From Propionibacteriaceae bacterium (GTDB lineage: Bacteria; Actinomycetota; Actinomycetes; Propionibacteriales; Propionibacteriaceae), in NCBI GenBank assembly GCA_027346035.1, contig DAIESZ010000279.1:1-5155 (forward strand): a stretch of DNA of 5,155 nt, written 5' to 3'. This document shows positions 4,660-5,155 of this stretch, piece after piece; position 1 is the stretch's first letter, and the number at the start of each line of letters is the position of its first letter. A program made the position numbers and the translations under genes. Under the pieces are notes generated by a model. It searched no databases, was not told where the DNA came from, and saw nothing but the letters and a program-made list of their open reading frames with translations.

Positions 4660-5155
4660 GTGGAAGTCGTGATCTGTGACGACAACGAGCGGGTGGGACG
4701 CACCGCCGCCACCCTGATCGCCGAGGTCGTCACCCGCCGGGGCCCCGGGTCCGTGCTCGGAGTGGCCACCGGATCCAGCCCCCTGACGACCTACGCCGCG
4801 CTGGCCGACCTCGTCGCGACCGGCCGGCTCGACCTGACGCGCGCGCACGCGTTCGCGCTCGACGAGTACGTCGGGCTCGGGGCCGGCCATCCGCAGAGCT
4901 ACCACAGCGTGATCCGGCGGCACGTCATCGAACCGCTTCGGATGGATCCCGACCGGGTGCATGTGCCCGACGGGACGGCCTCCGACCTCGACCAGGCGTG
5001 CCTCGACTACGAGCGGGCGATCGCCGACGCGGGAGGTGTCGACATCCAGATCCTCGGCGTGGGCACGAACGGGCACATCGGCTTCAACGAACCCAGTTCG
5101 TCGCTCGCGTCGCGCACCCGTGTCAAGACCCTCACCCAGCGCACCCGCGAGGACA
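4660..5155 (+). CDS. nagB: Glucosamine-6-phosphate deaminase, N-terminal 165 residues (runs off the right edge)
   Basis: NagB converts glucosamine 6-phosphate to fructose 6-phosphate and ammonia, the last amino-sugar-specific step before glycolysis, in the cytoplasm. The visible part has the phosphate-binding LGVATGSSP (33-41), the catalytic-base motif ALDEYVGL (66-73, Asp68), SYHSVIRRHV (80-89), and GVGTNGHIGFNEP (133-145) with His139 and Glu144. Position 137 is Asn where the E. coli enzyme has Asp; Asn is usual in the gram-positive (Bacillus-type) enzymes, so it is not a defect. The start is GTG 4660, with CAGGAG (4648-4653) 6 nt upstream. About 100 further residues would be expected beyond the window, going by the usual length near 250-270. 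No frame problem is seen. The gene follows heparinase on the same strand after 149 nt, enough space for its own promoter. Confidence 0.95.
   Translation, partial: MEVVICDDNERVGRTAATLIAEVVTRRGPGSVLGVATGSSPLTTYAALADLVATGRLDLTRAHAFALDEYVGLGAGHPQSYHSVIRRHVIEPLRMDPDRVHVPDGTASDLDQACLDYERAIADAGGVDIQILGVGTNGHIGFNEPSSSLASRTRVKTLTQRTRED

Noticed and set aside
4660..5155. Damaged NagB active site (Asn instead of Asp in the GTNGHIGFNEP motif)
   Set aside because: Asn at this place is normal in Bacillus-type NagB, and the other key residues are present.

Overview
The window is very GC-rich with C/G at most third codon positions, and it uses GTG starts. Together with the protein types (an actinobacterial-style PH-domain membrane protein, GH3, heparinase II/III, gram-positive-type NagB) this suggests a high-GC actinobacterium. 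Acidimicrobiia is a plausible class, but that is inference. Four genes lie on the + strand and one small gene on the - strand.

Layout: (1) 1-1030 is the C-terminal part of a glycoside hydrolase family 3 enzyme, cut by the left edge. (2) 1043-1081 is a strong hairpin in the short gap before (3) a metallo-beta-lactamase-fold hydrolase, 1089-1748. (4) 1734-2493 is repeat-rich. It holds a 23-bp perfect tandem repeat that includes the hydrolase stop codon, then two related inverted-repeat elements (1785-1902 and 2406-2493). The two elements bracket a minus-strand gene for a small PH-like membrane protein (1931-2323). (5) 2497-4510 is a heparinase II/III-family protein whose N-terminus is disrupted. 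A good ribosome-binding site and GTG (2509) are in one frame and the heparinase body is in another. The frame changes inside a 55-bp tandem repeat (2535-2644) whose two units encode the same peptide in different frames. (6) 4660 to the right edge is the first 165 codons of glucosamine-6-phosphate deaminase (nagB).

Working together: a GH3 exo-glycosidase, a predicted polysaccharide/oligosaccharide lyase with no visible export signal, and NagB would suit breakdown of an amino-sugar-containing glycan, with glucosamine-6-phosphate fed into glycolysis. This is inference from neighbourhood. The MBL hydrolase and the PH protein have no obvious part in it.

The most notable observation is the repeat-borne frame break at the start of the heparinase gene. 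Next is the pair of near-identical inverted-repeat elements around the PH gene, which look like members of a dispersed repeat family. No clearly new defence or mobile system is visible.
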